Of a stretch of 64,000 nt of DNA, positions 53,975-63,949 are shown piece by piece. The notes beneath the pieces were generated by a model, which was not told the origin of the DNA, searched no databases, and saw nothing but the letters and a program-made list of their open reading frames with translations. Numbering within the stretch: the first letter of the stretch is position 1; every line of letters begins with the position of its first letter. This DNA is from Providencia burhodogranariea DSM 19968 (GTDB lineage: Bacteria; Pseudomonadota; Gammaproteobacteria; Enterobacterales; Enterobacteriaceae). Both the position numbers and the translations under genes were made by a program. Location: the NCBI RefSeq assembly GCF_000314855.2, contig NZ_KB233225.1, positions 245,092 through 309,091 on the forward strand, written 5' to 3'.

Positions 53975-54871
53975 TTAACGTGATTTTTTAGTTGCCTTTG
54001 TTGGGCGAAGAGGTTGCATCTCCATTAAAGAGCGAAACTTCAAGATGTCTTCTTTAGAAATTTCTTCAATGGGTTTTAACCCAATGAATGCACTAAAGCG
54101 ATTAGCCGCCGGCGTGTACTCCTTGATTCGATTTTCGGCTCTGTTTGGCTCATCACGGCGAATTTGCTCTTGATATTCGTCAAATAGCTCACTAAATGAT
54201 ATTGGGGCTTTGGGCTTTTCCTGTATTTCAGTCGCTTTGTACTTAGGAACGATATCTTCCATCAGCATTTCCGCTGCTTGGTTTCTATAGTCAGCTAATC
54301 GCCATGCTAGCCTGATTTTCCATGAAGGGGGAAGTTCAATCGGTAATAATTCAAGTGATTCAGTTAACTCATTTTTGACTAACTGTAAAATTTTGATATC
54401 CCGTTGGTCTTGCTCAATATATGCAAGTGGTGGTTCAGAGTCAGATAATTCTGCTAACAATCCAGCATGAGCATTATAACTAGTTCTCGTACTGCCATTT
54501 TGCTCTAGGTAAGTAGCAATCGCTTTACCTTCAAATGTAAGATCTAATCCATAAGGATAATCAAATAGGTATCGTTCTTGAATAAGTTCAGGTCGGGAGA
54601 GAATTGAAGTCAACCAGAGGGATGCAATACGCTCGATATCATCATCAGTGACGGATTGTTCACCTTTAAAGATTTTTCTAGCAGACTCTATTTCAGCTTG
54701 CATTAAGGCAATGATGGCTGGAGCTTTGTGTTTTGCTTCCGCAAGATCTTTAGTTTTCAGTGAACGTTTAAGTTCACCTTTTCCAAGGACGCTTTTGAGT
54801 TCGGCAGGGATTGCCATTCTAAGGGTATAAACCCCGTGTCGGTTCTTAATTGGCTGTATCATCGTACTCAT
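53975..54871 (-). pseudogene. Tyrosine-recombinase integrase, catalytic domain missing
   Basis: 298 codons. The N-terminus (RHGVYTLRMAIPAELKSVLG, then LKRSLKTKDLAEAKHKA) is the DUF6538-type arm-binding domain of tRNA-associated integrases. A core-binding domain follows (FSELFDEYQEQI to EEISKEDILKFRSLMEM). It stops at THE point where the catalytic domain with R-H-R-Y should begin, after KATKKSR, so about 200 residues are lost and the terminator follows soon. It sits 118 bases from the 3' end of tRNA-Phe, the classic place for an integrated element, and no other island genes remain. It reads as the scar of a lost element. Confidence 0.75.
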
Positions 54872-54954
54872 GAATGTACCACCGTGAAGCGATTACGGTG
54901 ATGGGTGAAAGATGAAATTCACTGACAAACCAATAAGTTAATGATATAGAAAGC

Positions 54955-54979
54955 AAAAACCCCCGCCGAAGCGAGGGTT
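54955..54979 (-). terminator. Terminator of tRNA-Phe
   Basis: On the minus strand AACCCTCGC-TTCG-GCGGGGGTT followed by TTT forms a GC-rich stem with a UUCG tetraloop, 10 bases beyond the tRNA CCA end. Confidence 0.85.
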
Positions 54980-54988
54980 ATAAATGCG

Positions 54989-55064
54989 TGGTGCCCGGAC
55001 TCGGAATCGAACCAAGGACACGGGGATTTTCAATCCCCTGCTCTACCGACTGAGCTATCCGGGC
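54989..55064 (-). tRNA. pheV: tRNA-Phe (anticodon GAA)
   Basis: A 76-base gene. Acceptor arms GCCCGGA and TCCGGGC pair, CCA is encoded, the anticodon loop reads TTGAAAA (GAA) with a GGGGA/TCCCC stem, and the T-loop GGTTCGATTCC is canonical. The D-arm AGCTCAGTCGGTAGAGC is intact. Being a common integration site, it explains the integrase remnant next to its 3' end. The symbol follows E. coli pheV-type genes beside this region. Confidence 0.97.
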
Positions 55065-55285
55065 AACGAGGCGTATTAAACCTGATTTCATTGTGGGAGT
55101 CAACACTCATTCTGAAAAGTTTTGACTGGATGCTCTTTTTTTCAACACCTTAGCTAATGATTAACCAATATGCGCAATAAAAATGCGAGCTAGAAAAGGT
55201 AAAGCCAGTGAGAGTTTATTCTTTATACCTAACTGGCTTTTCATGTAAGTGGCTTAAGTTTATTACTGCGACTTCTTAATCAACG

Positions 55286-56359
55286 TTATCGCAAATAATT
55301 TTTCTGCGCTTTATTGACCTTCAGAAGATAATTACGAGATTCAGCAGCAGGGTGCTTAGTTGAAAGCGTTTCATACACTTCACCCGGCTCTAATTTATTA
55401 ATCTTCTGTGCAGCTTGTTTTCTATCGCTGTGGAAAACACGTAATACACTTCCTGCACCACCATTATAAGCCGTAATAACTGCATAACGGCGTGAAGTTG
55501 AATTTTGAATTTCACCCAGATAGTTATTTTGCAAAATAGCAATATAGGCGGTTCCGGTATCAATATTTTTCTCAGGATCAAATAGATAGCTACGACTTGG
55601 TACACCTGATTTGCCTTGGGAACGGAAAACATCTTTGCCCGCACTATTCGGCATAATCTGCATCAAGCCTAATGCGTCAGAACGGCTTACTGCATAAGGG
55701 TTAAAGCTCGATTCAATTTGCATAATCGCTAAGATTAGTGATTCATCGACTCCATATTTCGCTGATGCCTTTTTAATATACGGAAGATATTTATGGGCGC
55801 GCTTATCGAGGTGGTTTGGCACTAATTGCATCGTCACAGACCAAACAACATTCATACCTGATTGCCTGCGCTGCATTTTATTACTGACAAGATAATCAGC
55901 ATATTTGGTTGCGCGCCATTCCCAGCGAATCGGTTCACCCGCATTATCCAGCACTTGTCCAAACAGGAACGGTTCTTTACTATGCGGAATATCATTAATG
56001 TCGGAGTAAAGGTCGATAGAGTTTGGATCGTCACCCATCAATAGGGTAGTGACAATCGATTTTTTCAAATGCTCTGATGGCTCTACTGCGGAAATAGTTT
56101 CTACTGTGATTGTCCCCGCATCAAAGTTGATGTGACTTCGGGTGCGATATTGATCGGTATACTTTACATAGTCTTTAGGTCCGGCAATGAGGACTTCTTT
56201 TATTCCCCATATATTCTCGATATTGTGGGCAAATTGCCCCATAAGAATATCGAACCCATTCGTGTCTTTCACATAATCGGGATTATAGTTGGACTCTTTT
56301 TTGCTGGAGCAAGAGACGATAAGAGGCACCAGCAACGTTATCGCTAACAGTTTTTTCAT
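55286..56359 (-). CDS. mltC: Membrane-bound lytic murein transglycosylase C
   Basis: A 357-residue outer-membrane lipoprotein (E. coli 359) from the ATG at 56359. An upstream in-frame start at 56398 would fall inside a dispersed repeat and precede the signal peptide, so it is rejected. The lipobox is LIVSC (Cys about 17). A DUF3393 N-terminal domain is followed by the SLT domain with catalytic Glu in [15 protein letters not shown] and the ALGLMQIMP motif. It cuts peptidoglycan to 1,6-anhydromuropeptides. It lies next to yggX and mutY as in E. coli. Confidence 0.94.
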   Translation of the reverse strand: MKKLLAITLLVPLIVSCSSKKESNYNPDYVKDTNGFDILMGQFAHNIENIWGIKEVLIAGPKDYVKYTDQYRTRSHINFDAGTITVETISAVEPSEHLKKSIVTTLLMGDDPNSIDLYSDINDIPHSKEPFLFGQVLDNAGEPIRWEWRATKYADYLVSNKMQRRQSGMNVVWSVTMQLVPNHLDKRAHKYLPYIKKASAKYGVDESLILAIMQIESSFNPYAVSRSDALGLMQIMPNSAGKDVFRSQGKSGVPSRSYLFDPEKNIDTGTAYIAILQNNYLGEIQNSTSRRYAVITAYNGGAGSVLRVFHSDRKQAAQKINKLEPGEVYETLSTKHPAAESRNYLLKVNKAQKNYLR

Positions 56360-56390
56360 ACGATCCACAGTATCAAGCAGGTGGTCTAAG

Positions 56391-56506
56391 CCCGTCATGC
56401 TTCAAATTGCATTGTCGTTGACTATACTTAGTTAGTCGTCAAGTCATGTACATTTGTATGTACCGTTGAATAACGTTGTTTGTCGTCTAAATGCAATTCG
56501 AGTTAT
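56391..56506. repeat. Palindromic intergenic repeat between mltC and yggX
   Basis: Left arm CCCGTCATGCTTCAAATTGC (56391 on) is mirrored by GCAATTCGAGTTAT near 56494. Same family as the element at 29896; about 115 bases. Confidence 0.65.
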
Positions 56507-56529
56507 CAGATAACAGGTAAACCAATCAA

Positions 56530-56799
56530 TTATTGTTCAGGTGTGTAGCCGTCGATATGAATATCGTGCCCTTCGAATAAAAACTTAACCATCTCTTGTT
56601 CCAGCAATTTGCGGTCATCAGGGTTCATGGTATTGAGTTTTTTTTCATTAATCAGCATGGTTTGCTTTGTCATCCATTGGCTCCATGCTTCTTTTGAAAT
56701 CTCATTAAAAATACGTTTTCCTATTTCACCGGGATACAGCTGAAAATCTTGACCATCAGCATCACGTTGTAAAAAAGTACAAAAAATTGTTCTACTCAT
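56530..56799 (-). CDS. yggX: Fe(2+)-trafficking / oxidative-damage protection protein YggX
   Basis: An 89-residue cytosolic protein, matching E. coli YggX (91). Cys-7 ([14 protein letters not shown]), the [21 protein letters not shown] core and [18 protein letters not shown] are all conserved. It protects Fe-S enzymes and is thought to move iron. It overlaps the end of mutY by 8 bases and is co-transcribed with it, which suits MutY's 4Fe-4S cluster. Confidence 0.95.
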   Translation of the reverse strand: MSRTIFCTFLQRDADGQDFQLYPGEIGKRIFNEISKEAWSQWMTKQTMLINEKKLNTMNPDDRKLLEQEMVKFLFEGHDIHIDGYTPEQ

Positions 56800-57862
56800 T
56801 ATTTTTCCTCAAAAGGTCATGCGGTACAGCAAGTTGTTTTAATAAGCTTTCAACTGGCGCTGCTAGGCCAATTGTTGCACCGAGATTTAAGTTGTACCAA
56901 AGTCCATTACCTTCGTCCATGGCTGAAGTAAACGCCTGAATATTAACTTTAACAGGAATAATATCCAGATGAAAATGGCTGAAAGTGTGGCGAAACGCAA
57001 TTAATTGTTCTGGTGCATCATGTTGAATGCCAGAGTTGGCAAGCCATTCATTCATCAGTTCTTGTGTTTCAAATTGAGGGAATGCAAATAGCCCTCCCCA
57101 AATACCAGATGGAGGACGTTGCTCAAGCCAGATTTGCTGATCTTGTTGCATAATTAAGAACCAAGCTGTTTTTTCGGGGATCGTTTGTTTCGGTTTTTTG
57201 CCAGGATAGGATTGCCAAGAATGGTTGGCGTATGCCACGCACCCCAAATTGAGCGGGCATAATTCACACTTAGGTTTACTGCGAGTACATACCATCGCAC
57301 CTAAATCCATCATGGCCTGATTAAAAAACTGTACGCCTTCTTTGGGGGTGACTCTCGTACTGATTTCCCATAGACGGTTTTCAACTTCTTTTTTACCGGG
57401 CCACCCCTCAACAGCATAACAACGTGCAAGCACACGTTTTACATTACCATCAAGTATAGGGTAATGCTGCTGTTGTGACAGTGATAAAATAGCACCTGCG
57501 GTTGAGCGCCCAACGCCAGGCAGTGCGAGGACGTCATCAAAGGTAGTTGGAAACTGCCCTTGATAATCATCGGCTATCACCTTCGCGGCTTTATGCAGAT
57601 TGCGGGCACGGGCATAGTAACCAAGCCCAGTCCAAAGGTGTAGCACTTCATCTAATGGCGCATTGGCAAGGGCTTTCACATCAGGAAAGCGGTTGATGAA
57701 TTTTTCGAAATAGGGGATAACAGTGCTAACTTGAGTTTGTTGTAGCATAACTTCAGAAAGCCAAACATGATAAGAGGTCTTTTCCTTTTGCCATGGCAAA
57801 GTTTTACGACCATATTTTTGATACCAGTTAAGCACTGCGAGTGAAAATTGTTGAGCTTCCAT
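56792..57862 (-). CDS. mutY: A/G-specific adenine glycosylase MutY
   Basis: A 356-residue base-excision repair enzyme (E. coli 350). It has the catalytic Glu in EVMLQQTQV (about 37), the helix-hairpin-helix [13 protein letters not shown], the catalytic Asp in [12 protein letters not shown] (about 138) and the 4Fe-4S ligands [17 protein letters not shown]. The NUDIX-like C-terminal domain recognises 8-oxoG. It removes A mispaired with 8-oxoG. First gene of the mutY-yggX unit and divergent from trmB, as in E. coli. Confidence 0.96.
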   Translation of the reverse strand: MEAQQFSLAVLNWYQKYGRKTLPWQKEKTSYHVWLSEVMLQQTQVSTVIPYFEKFINRFPDVKALANAPLDEVLHLWTGLGYYARARNLHKAAKVIADDYQGQFPTTFDDVLALPGVGRSTAGAILSLSQQQHYPILDGNVKRVLARCYAVEGWPGKKEVENRLWEISTRVTPKEGVQFFNQAMMDLGAMVCTRSKPKCELCPLNLGCVAYANHSWQSYPGKKPKQTIPEKTAWFLIMQQDQQIWLEQRPPSGIWGGLFAFPQFETQELMNEWLANSGIQHDAPEQLIAFRHTFSHFHLDIIPVKVNIQAFTSAMDEGNGLWYNLNLGATIGLAAPVESLLKQLAVPHDLLRKNNE

Positions 57863-58212
57863 TGAATATATTGTTTTTATCGTTATTTCTATTAAAAATC
57901 AGTAATGGCAAGGATTGCAACATAGACCGAAGAGGCTGTAAACCGCTTATTGTGTGGTTGAGTGTAAAGTTATCCAATTTTAACCTGCATCCTTGGTGGA
58001 GTTTTGATAAACTCCCAGCTCTTTAATATGAAGCCTGTATTATTATACTCGTGATACTTCAAGTTGTGTGGTTGCTGACGGCGTTCGGTTAGCAGCTTAC
58101 ATGCAAATCGAATGATTTAGTGTATATTAACGAATTGGAAATGGTAGGCAGATACGGCCATTTTTTAGCATATTTACTTGATTAGGCAAATAATTCTTAG
58201 AATTTTTATATT
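57863..58212. other. Divergent mutY/trmB intergenic region
   Basis: 350 bases containing both promoters and the repeat at 58048-58117. No gene is seen. Confidence 0.5.
58048..58117. repeat. Palindromic intergenic repeat upstream of trmB
   Basis: CTCGTGATACTTCAAGTTG... with GGTTGCTG and AGCAGC internal arms, and ATGCAAATCGAATGAT as the inverted right end. It belongs to the family at 29896, 33843 and 56391. Confidence 0.65.
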
Positions 58213-58932
58213 ATGATCAATAACGTCATCTCCCCAGAATATAATGAAGAAGGGCGGGTCATGCGACGCGTTCGTAGCTTTGTCCGCCGTCAAGGGCGTT
58301 TGACGCAACGCCAAGAAGATGCGCTACAAAGTGAATGGGCGGCAATGGGAATCGATTTTGTCGCACAGCCTTTCGATTTTGCTACTGTTTTTAATAACCA
58401 AAATCCGGTTGTTTTAGAAATAGGTTTTGGTATGGGTACCTCTTTGGTCACTATGGCATCACAAAATCCGGATAAAAACTTTCTCGGGATTGAAGTCCAT
58501 GCACCAGGTGTAGGGGCTTGTCTTGCCTCAGCAAAAGAAGAGAATGTGACCAATTTACGTGTTATGTGTCACGACGCGATTGAAGTGCTGGATTGTATGA
58601 TCCCTGATGGGAGCTTATCAATGGTTCAGCTGTTTTTCCCAGATCCATGGCATAAGGCTAAACACAATAAACGTCGTATTGTTCAATCGCCTTTTGCCGA
58701 TAAAATCCGCAGTAAACTTGCGGTAGGTGGTGTTTTCCATATGGCAACCGACTGGGAGCCATATGCAGTACATATGCTTGAAGTGATGAGCAACGCGGAA
58801 GGTTATAAAAACGTATCATCATCGGGTGATTATGTTCCGCGTCCAGAAACACGACCAGAAACGAAATTTGAAAAGCGCGGCCAGCGGTTAGGGCACGGTG
58901 TATGGGATTTAATGTTTGAGAGGACAAAATAA
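58213..58932 (+). CDS. trmB: tRNA (guanine-N7-)-methyltransferase TrmB
   Basis: A 239-residue SAM-dependent enzyme, the same length as E. coli TrmB. The SAM site is [12 protein letters not shown] (about 71), and the TrmB-specific [18 protein letters not shown] lies near 150. It methylates G46 in tRNA variable loops. The stop overlaps yggL's start (TAATG). Confidence 0.96.
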   Translation: MINNVISPEYNEEGRVMRRVRSFVRRQGRLTQRQEDALQSEWAAMGIDFVAQPFDFATVFNNQNPVVLEIGFGMGTSLVTMASQNPDKNFLGIEVHAPGVGACLASAKEENVTNLRVMCHDAIEVLDCMIPDGSLSMVQLFFPDPWHKAKHNKRRIVQSPFADKIRSKLAVGGVFHMATDWEPYAVHMLEVMSNAEGYKNVSSSGDYVPRPETRPETKFEKRGQRLGHGVWDLMFERTK

Positions 58933-59261
58933 TGGCTAAGCAACAACGCAGTCGTCGTCTACGTAAAAAAATGCGTATTGATGAATTCCAAGAATTAGGG
59001 TTCATCGTAAAATGGAGTTTTGCTGAAGGTACACCAATCGAAGAGGTTGATAGTACGGTTGATGCCCTGATTGCTGAAGCTATTGAACCAAATGGTTTAG
59101 CTTTTGAAGCAAGTGGCTACTTGAGCTGGGAAGGTATTGTTTGCCTACAAAAAATCGGTAAATGTACCGAAGAGCACCGTGAAGCGGTTGAAAGCTGGTT
59201 GAAAGCTAAAGGCATGAAAGATATCGTTGTGACAGAACTGTTTGATGTTTGGTGGGAATAA
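58932..59261 (+). CDS. yggL: YggL, 50S ribosome-associated protein (DUF469)
   Basis: A 109-residue basic-start protein ([20 protein letters not shown]) matching E. coli YggL (108). It is coupled to trmB. YggL has been reported to bind the large ribosomal subunit; the detailed role is uncertain. A strong terminator follows. Confidence 0.93.
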   Translation: MAKQQRSRRLRKKMRIDEFQELGFIVKWSFAEGTPIEEVDSTVDALIAEAIEPNGLAFEASGYLSWEGIVCLQKIGKCTEEHREAVESWLKAKGMKDIVVTELFDVWWE

Positions 59262-59312
59262 GTTCTTATCTTATATTAATTAAAGCATTCATTTAGAGTG
59301 CATTAGATATCT

Positions 59313-59350
59313 CACAAAGCGGGAAAAAAGCGATTTTTTCCCGCTTTGTG
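59313..59350 (+). terminator. Terminator of trmB-yggL
   Basis: A near-perfect long stem (CACAAAGCGGGAAAAAA with TTTTTTCCCGCTTTGTG) and a 4-base loop; the right arm carries the T-run. Confidence 0.85.
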
Positions 59351-59478
59351 CTATCAGAAGTAAACTAATAATTTGGTTATTCTCTCTATCGTTATTAGTA
59401 GGTTGCAAAGAAATAAAGTTTACCGACAAGTTTGAGGCCTGCCGAAATGGAAGCCTTTATTATCTGGAGTAAAGCACA

Positions 59479-60405
59479 GTGAGTAGTGTATTTTCCAATC
59501 AATTACTGAATGACATTTTAGATCAGGTGCGTCCCTTGATGGGGAAAGGTTCGGTTGCGGATTATATACCTGCGTTAGCCAATGTCTCTCCTCACCAATT
59601 AGGTATTGCGGTGAATACTGCCGAAGGGGAAACTTTTATGGCGGGAGATTCTCAAACACGTTTTTCAATTCAATCGATTTCAAAAGTCCTCAGTTTGACA
59701 CTGGCGATGACTCGCTATGAAGAAAATGAAATTTGGAGTCGAGTAGGCAAAGAACCTTCAGGGTTGCCATTTAATTCGCTGATCCAAATTGAAATGGAAA
59801 AAGGTATTCCTCGTAATCCGTTTATTAATGCGGGTGCGATTATCATCGCTGATATGTTGCAAACGCGTTTAAGCGCCCCGAGACAGCGGATGTTAGAATT
59901 TGTTCGACAACTTGCGTGTGAACCCGATATTGGTTACGACATTGATGTTGCACGTTCAGAGCTAGAGAATTCGAGCCGTAATGCGGCAATTGCCTTCCTA
60001 ATGAAATCATTTGGTAATTTTGAGAATAATGTCCTTACAGTTCTTGAGAATTACTTCCATTATTGTTCTTTAAGTATGAACTGTGTGGAGCTTGCACGTT
60101 GCTTCTCTTATTTAACGTCTCAAGGAATTTCATCGTGCTCAACCGTTCCCATAATTACGCCACTACAATCACGGCAAATTAATGCCTTAATGATGACATG
60201 TGGTATGTATGATGGTTCCGGTGAATTCGCTTTTCGCATTGGAATGCCCGGCAAATCGGGTGTTGGTGGTGGGATTATTTGCGTCGTGCCAAATCAGTTT
60301 TCTGTAGCTGTATGGGCACCTGAATTAGATTCAGCAGGAAACTCGTTGGTTGGGTGCGCTGCTTTAGAATTGTTATCAAAACGAATTGGTCGTTCTGTTT
60401 TTTAG
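59479..60405 (+). CDS. glsB: Glutaminase
   Basis: A 308-residue serine-dependent glutaminase, the usual bacterial length. The catalytic S-x-x-K is in [12 protein letters not shown] (about 65-68), and NPFINAGAI and [11 protein letters not shown] are typical. It hydrolyses glutamine to glutamate and ammonia. The start is GTG with GGAG at 10 bases; no ATG is available near the conserved N-terminus. In E. coli glsB lies elsewhere, so its place between yggL and yggN is lineage-specific. Confidence 0.94.
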   Translation: MSSVFSNQLLNDILDQVRPLMGKGSVADYIPALANVSPHQLGIAVNTAEGETFMAGDSQTRFSIQSISKVLSLTLAMTRYEENEIWSRVGKEPSGLPFNSLIQIEMEKGIPRNPFINAGAIIIADMLQTRLSAPRQRMLEFVRQLACEPDIGYDIDVARSELENSSRNAAIAFLMKSFGNFENNVLTVLENYFHYCSLSMNCVELARCFSYLTSQGISSCSTVPIITPLQSRQINALMMTCGMYDGSGEFAFRIGMPGKSGVGGGIICVVPNQFSVAVWAPELDSAGNSLVGCAALELLSKRIGRSVF

Positions 60406-60438
60406 ATAAAATGAGCCAAAATGCTCATAGGAGTTATT

Positions 60439-61164
60439 ATGCTAAGCCGTACTTTAATTGCATTTTCATTACTTGCTTGTGCAACCAGTCAAGCCGCTGA
60501 TTATCAATGCTCTGCAACGCCTAAAGACGATATCTTTATGACCCCTACCAAAGTTCAAGTCATCGGGCGTAGTGGTGATTTGAATATTACACCAAATGGT
60601 GAAGTCACCTTGAATGGTAAAAATGTTGAGTTAACTGAACAGCAAAAACAACAAGCGATCCACTATCAGGCTGCTATTCGTAGTGATATTCCGTGGATCA
60701 AACAAGAAACACAAAAGAAACTCTCCGCATCTAAAAATACTCTAGATAAAGTCGTGGTTCGTGTGATTGGCGATGATAGCAATGTGCGTAAGCGTTTAAC
60801 TAAGCTAGAAACTGACCTTAATAGTCAGATGAACCAAGTCATTGAAACTCGTCAAGATGGCTTTGCATTTCATCATCAAGCGATGAGTAAAGTCGAAACG
60901 CAAGGCCGCCAACTAGTGAATGATAGTTTAGGTGGTATGTTACAAGACAGCATCAATGAAATGGGGCGCAAACAACTTCTCTCGGGTGGCGACACTAACA
61001 AAGCCTTACAGGGTCTGTTGGGTAATTTAGGCGGCTTACAGCAAGATCTAGAGAAAGAGTGGAAAAATCAAGAAAATAGCTTCCAACAGTTCGGTCAGCA
61101 AGTCTGTGGGAAAGTGACGTCATTGGAGAAGCAGCGGATTGAGTTACTCAACTCTCTCAAATAA
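60439..61164 (+). CDS. yggN: YggN-like periplasmic DUF2884 protein
   Basis: A 241-residue protein from the ATG at 60439 (AGGAG Shine-Dalgarno; the frame is open to 60421), near E. coli YggN's 239. The signal peptide ends SQA-ADYQC. The rest is mostly helical with a two-Cys pattern (YQCSATP and QVCGKVTSLEKQR). Function unknown. It keeps the yggL-yggN neighbourhood of E. coli apart from the glsB insertion. Confidence 0.88.
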   Translation: MLSRTLIAFSLLACATSQAADYQCSATPKDDIFMTPTKVQVIGRSGDLNITPNGEVTLNGKNVELTEQQKQQAIHYQAAIRSDIPWIKQETQKKLSASKNTLDKVVVRVIGDDSNVRKRLTKLETDLNSQMNQVIETRQDGFAFHHQAMSKVETQGRQLVNDSLGGMLQDSINEMGRKQLLSGGDTNKALQGLLGNLGGLQQDLEKEWKNQENSFQQFGQQVCGKVTSLEKQRIELLNSLK

Positions 61165-61180
61165 CTTTCCTCGTCAGTCT

Positions 61181-61283
61181 TCGCACTATAGGTGCGTTGG
61201 CTTCACTCATGAACCCTAGTCACGTAGTTATCTACGCCCCTAGGGATTCATTCATTTTGCCGCCTTCCTCTAATGCGAATGAT
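61181..61283. repeat. Second copy of the hpaX-hpaA type palindromic repeat
   Basis: The core at 61214-61245 has arms CCCTAG and CTAGGG around CACGTAG-TTAT-CTACG and lines up with the core at 14826-14857. Flanking GTTGGCT, TTCATTC and TGCCGCCT segments also match. Base pair T-A of the first copy is C-G here, a compensatory change. Confidence 0.75.
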
Positions 61284-61481
61284 TTAGAGGAAGATGTGAT
61301 GGTGATTTTTTTCATTTCGAAATGAAAAATTTCTTATCATCCTTCCTATGATTGGTGGGCGGGTATCGTAATTTCAATATTTATCATTATGCTATGAATT
61401 TTTTATATCAATAGGCTTGCTTGGGTTTTGAATTATTTTGAGGCTAAATGTTAAAAATGTGATGCTTTCATCATTAATAGT

Positions 61482-61508
61482 AATGAAAATGAAATTGATT
61501 CTTATTTA
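61482..61508 (+). promoter_or_regulatory. Possible Fur box
   Basis: AATGAAATTGATTCTTATT within this span matches about 10 of 19 Fur-consensus positions, some 65 bases before the binding-protein gene. Weak alone; supported by the gene's iron role. Confidence 0.35.
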
Positions 61509-61574
61509 GTTGACTTATCAATATCTCACTCTAAAATGCGAGTTTGGCTTAGCGACTTAACTGGTATTTTTTAT

Positions 61575-62525
61575 ATGAAAAAATTCATTCCTGCTTTACT
61601 TGTTTCCTTACTTTCATTCTCTGCTCCTTACGCCCTAAGTGCCGAATCAGCGGCTTTTACCCCGAACGCAGTGGTTTCTCAAAGCGCTGAAAAAGTGAAT
61701 ATCAAACACGTTTCTGGTGAAACTGAGGTTAATAAAAAACCACAGAAAGTTGTTGTATTCGATTTTGGTGTTTATGACTCAATGCAAAAACTAGGCCTTG
61801 GCGATAAAGTCGTCGCTCTACCATTAAACAATGCTCCTGCTTATGTGAAAGGTAGTATTCCTGCCGATATGCAAAATGCGGGTGGAATGAAAGAACCTGA
61901 TTTGGCTAAAATAGCGGAATTGAAACCTGACCTGATTGTTATTACTGGCCGCCAAGGAAAAGCTTACGATGAATTATCTAAGATTGCGCCAACGATCAAT
62001 TTAGGAACAGATAGCAAACATTATCTTGATTCAGTAAAGGCTAATGTTAACCTGATTGGCGAATTGTATGGCAATCAAAAAGTAGTCGAAGAGCAGTTAG
62101 CTCAATTAGATAAAACGATTGCTGCGGCTCAAGAAAAAGCGCAAAAATCCAATTCTAAAGTGCTAGTACTAATGCATAATAATGGCAATTTGATCCCAAG
62201 TAATCAAAGTGTTGTTTATGATGTTGTTAAAGCACAACGTGCTGAATTACCAGAACCCGCTGATGCAGATAAGTCTAAACGTCGTGTTGTTGACACTAAA
62301 GCGATTGCCCAAGCAAATCCAGATGTGATTTTGATTGTTGACCGTAGTGAAGCAATTGGTGCAGGTAAACTGGATAAAACAGTATTTGAAGATCAAAATA
62401 TTCAAGAAACTAAAGCTTATAAAAATGGCAAGATCACTTATCTTCAATCTGACCTTTGGTACTTGTCAGGTGGCGGTTTTGTGAGTCTGACAGAACAAGT
62501 CGATGCAGTTGCTAAAGCGCTGTAA
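61575..62525 (+). CDS. Iron-siderophore ABC transporter substrate-binding protein (FatB/YclQ/CeuE-like)
   Basis: A 316-residue periplasmic binding protein from the ATG at 61575 (MKKF signal start; the frame is open to 61536). The signal ends YALSAES. The class III binding fold shows as HVSGETEVNKKPQKVVVFD, LAKIAELKPDLIVITGRQG and ANPDVILIVDRSEAIGAG. The group binds catecholate or citrate-type ferric siderophores. No permease or ATPase gene is next to it in the window, so its partners must be elsewhere. Confidence 0.85.
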   Translation: MKKFIPALLVSLLSFSAPYALSAESAAFTPNAVVSQSAEKVNIKHVSGETEVNKKPQKVVVFDFGVYDSMQKLGLGDKVVALPLNNAPAYVKGSIPADMQNAGGMKEPDLAKIAELKPDLIVITGRQGKAYDELSKIAPTINLGTDSKHYLDSVKANVNLIGELYGNQKVVEEQLAQLDKTIAAAQEKAQKSNSKVLVLMHNNGNLIPSNQSVVYDVVKAQRAELPEPADADKSKRRVVDTKAIAQANPDVILIVDRSEAIGAGKLDKTVFEDQNIQETKAYKNGKITYLQSDLWYLSGGGFVSLTEQVDAVAKAL

Positions 62526-62555
62526 TGTACCGTAAACCGACCATTAGGTAGGTTA

Positions 62556-62592
62556 TTATAGCCGACAAAGAAACTGCTTTTGTCGGCTATAA
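62556..62592. terminator. Long perfect hairpin after the binding-protein gene
   Basis: A 14-base perfect stem (TTATAGCCGACAAA with TTTGTCGGCTATAA) and 9-base loop, 30 bases past the stop. There is no following T-run on either strand, so it may act as a transcript-end hairpin rather than a classic terminator. Confidence 0.55.
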
Positions 62593-62630
62593 CAATCAAT
62601 GTAAGCATATATTTTATGATTTTTTTGCAG

Positions 62631-62651
62631 CGTGACATGTCACGTTTTTTT
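62631..62651 (+). terminator. Short palindrome with T-tract
   Basis: CGTGACATGTCACG is a perfect 14-base palindrome followed by seven T. It could be a second terminator for the binding-protein gene or a protein-binding site. Confidence 0.45.
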
Positions 62652-62809
62652 CGATTATACCTGCTGAAACTCAAATTTTATTGCTATCAATTATTATCAA
62701 TTGTTTGAATTTAAAAAATTTGTTTTTTTAGGTTTGTTTTTCGAGCTAACTAAAAATAAATCACATAATATCTAACTCATTTAATTTTTAATAATGTTAA
62801 ATGCGTAAA

Positions 62810-63949
62810 TCATTCCTCACCAAGAAACAATTCTAAGAGTGAATTCAGAAATAGCTTTCCATGCTCAGTAATTTGCCACTCATGCTCTGTTTCAGTGATA
62901 TAACCTTTAGCAAGCGCTTCATCTAACGACGCTCTCACTACTGATTCAGGGAGTCCGGTATACTCACTAAATTCATTTCTAGGCATCGCTTCCAATAAAC
63001 GGAACCGATTCATAAAATATTCAAATGGTCTATCTTGTGCTTCGACATTATAGGATTGTTGCAAATAACGGCCTTCCATATATCCGCGTGGATGTTTGGT
63101 TTTAATGGTACGTAAAATTCGACCATCAGTGGATGAAACCTTACCGTGAGCACCACAGCCGATACCGAGATAATCACCAAAACGCCAATAATTTAGATTA
63201 TGTTCACACTGATAACCTTGCTTAGCGTAAGCTGATGTCTCATATTGTTGATAACCTGCGGCTGTCAGTAGTTGATGACCTTCAGAGTAAATTTCCCACA
63301 ACGTGTCATCATCAGGTAGTGTTGGTGGACGAGAACCAAATTGCGTATTCGGCTCAATAGTTAATTGATACCAAGATAGGTGAGGTGGTGATAATTCAAT
63401 GGCTTGTCGCAGGTCAGACAATCCTTCAATGCGCGTTTGTGAAGGTAACCCATGCATAAGGTCAAGGTTAAAACTTCGAAGATTCAGGTTGGTTGCCAGC
63501 TTTGCAGCTCGCTTAGCTTCATCTGGCCCGTGAATACGCCCAAGAGTGATTAATTTATCATTACCAAAGCTTTGTACACCAATAGAAATACGATTAATAC
63601 CCGCCTTTTGGTAACCAGAGAAGCGAGCGGCTTCTACTGTTCCTGGATTGGCTTCCATTGTTATTTCAGCCTGTGAGTCTAGATTAATGCGTTCGCGAAC
63701 ACCATCCATGAGGGCTTGCATCGATTCTGCGCTTAATAAACTGGGCGTTCCTCCACCAATAAAAATAGTTTTGACGGAACGATCACCGATTAATTCTGCA
63801 TCGACATCCAAATCTTGTAAAAGGTGCTCAACATACTCCCGTTGAGGAATTTCCCCTTTGAGAGTATGTGAGTTGAAGTCACAGTATGGACACTTCTGTA
63901 CGCACCAAGGGATATGAATATATAGGCTGAGTGGTGGTAGCTTAAGCAT
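62810..63949 (-). CDS. hemW: Radical SAM haem chaperone HemW
   Basis: A 379-residue radical-SAM protein (E. coli HemW 378). The cluster motif CVQKCPYCDFNSH (C-x3-C-x2-C) plus the extra Cys spacing is typical of HemW rather than coproporphyrinogen oxidase HemN. GGGTPSLL and the HemN C-terminal domain follow. It binds haem and inserts it into respiratory enzymes. The start overlaps the end of rdgB by 8 bases. Confidence 0.95.
   Translation of the reverse strand: MLKLPPLSLYIHIPWCVQKCPYCDFNSHTLKGEIPQREYVEHLLQDLDVDAELIGDRSVKTIFIGGGTPSLLSAESMQALMDGVRERINLDSQAEITMEANPGTVEAARFSGYQKAGINRISIGVQSFGNDKLITLGRIHGPDEAKRAAKLATNLNLRSFNLDLMHGLPSQTRIEGLSDLRQAIELSPPHLSWYQLTIEPNTQFGSRPPTLPDDDTLWEIYSEGHQLLTAAGYQQYETSAYAKQGYQCEHNLNYWRFGDYLGIGCGAHGKVSSTDGRILRTIKTKHPRGYMEGRYLQQSYNVEAQDRPFEYFMNRFRLLEAMPRNEFSEYTGLPESVVRASLDEALAKGYITETEHEWQITEHGKLFLNSLLELFLGEE

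Larger units (their letters stand above)
61165..61574. other. Intergenic region upstream of the iron-binding protein gene
   Basis: 410 bases containing the repeat at about 61181-61283 and a weak Fur-like site at 61482-61508. No gene. Confidence 0.5.
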
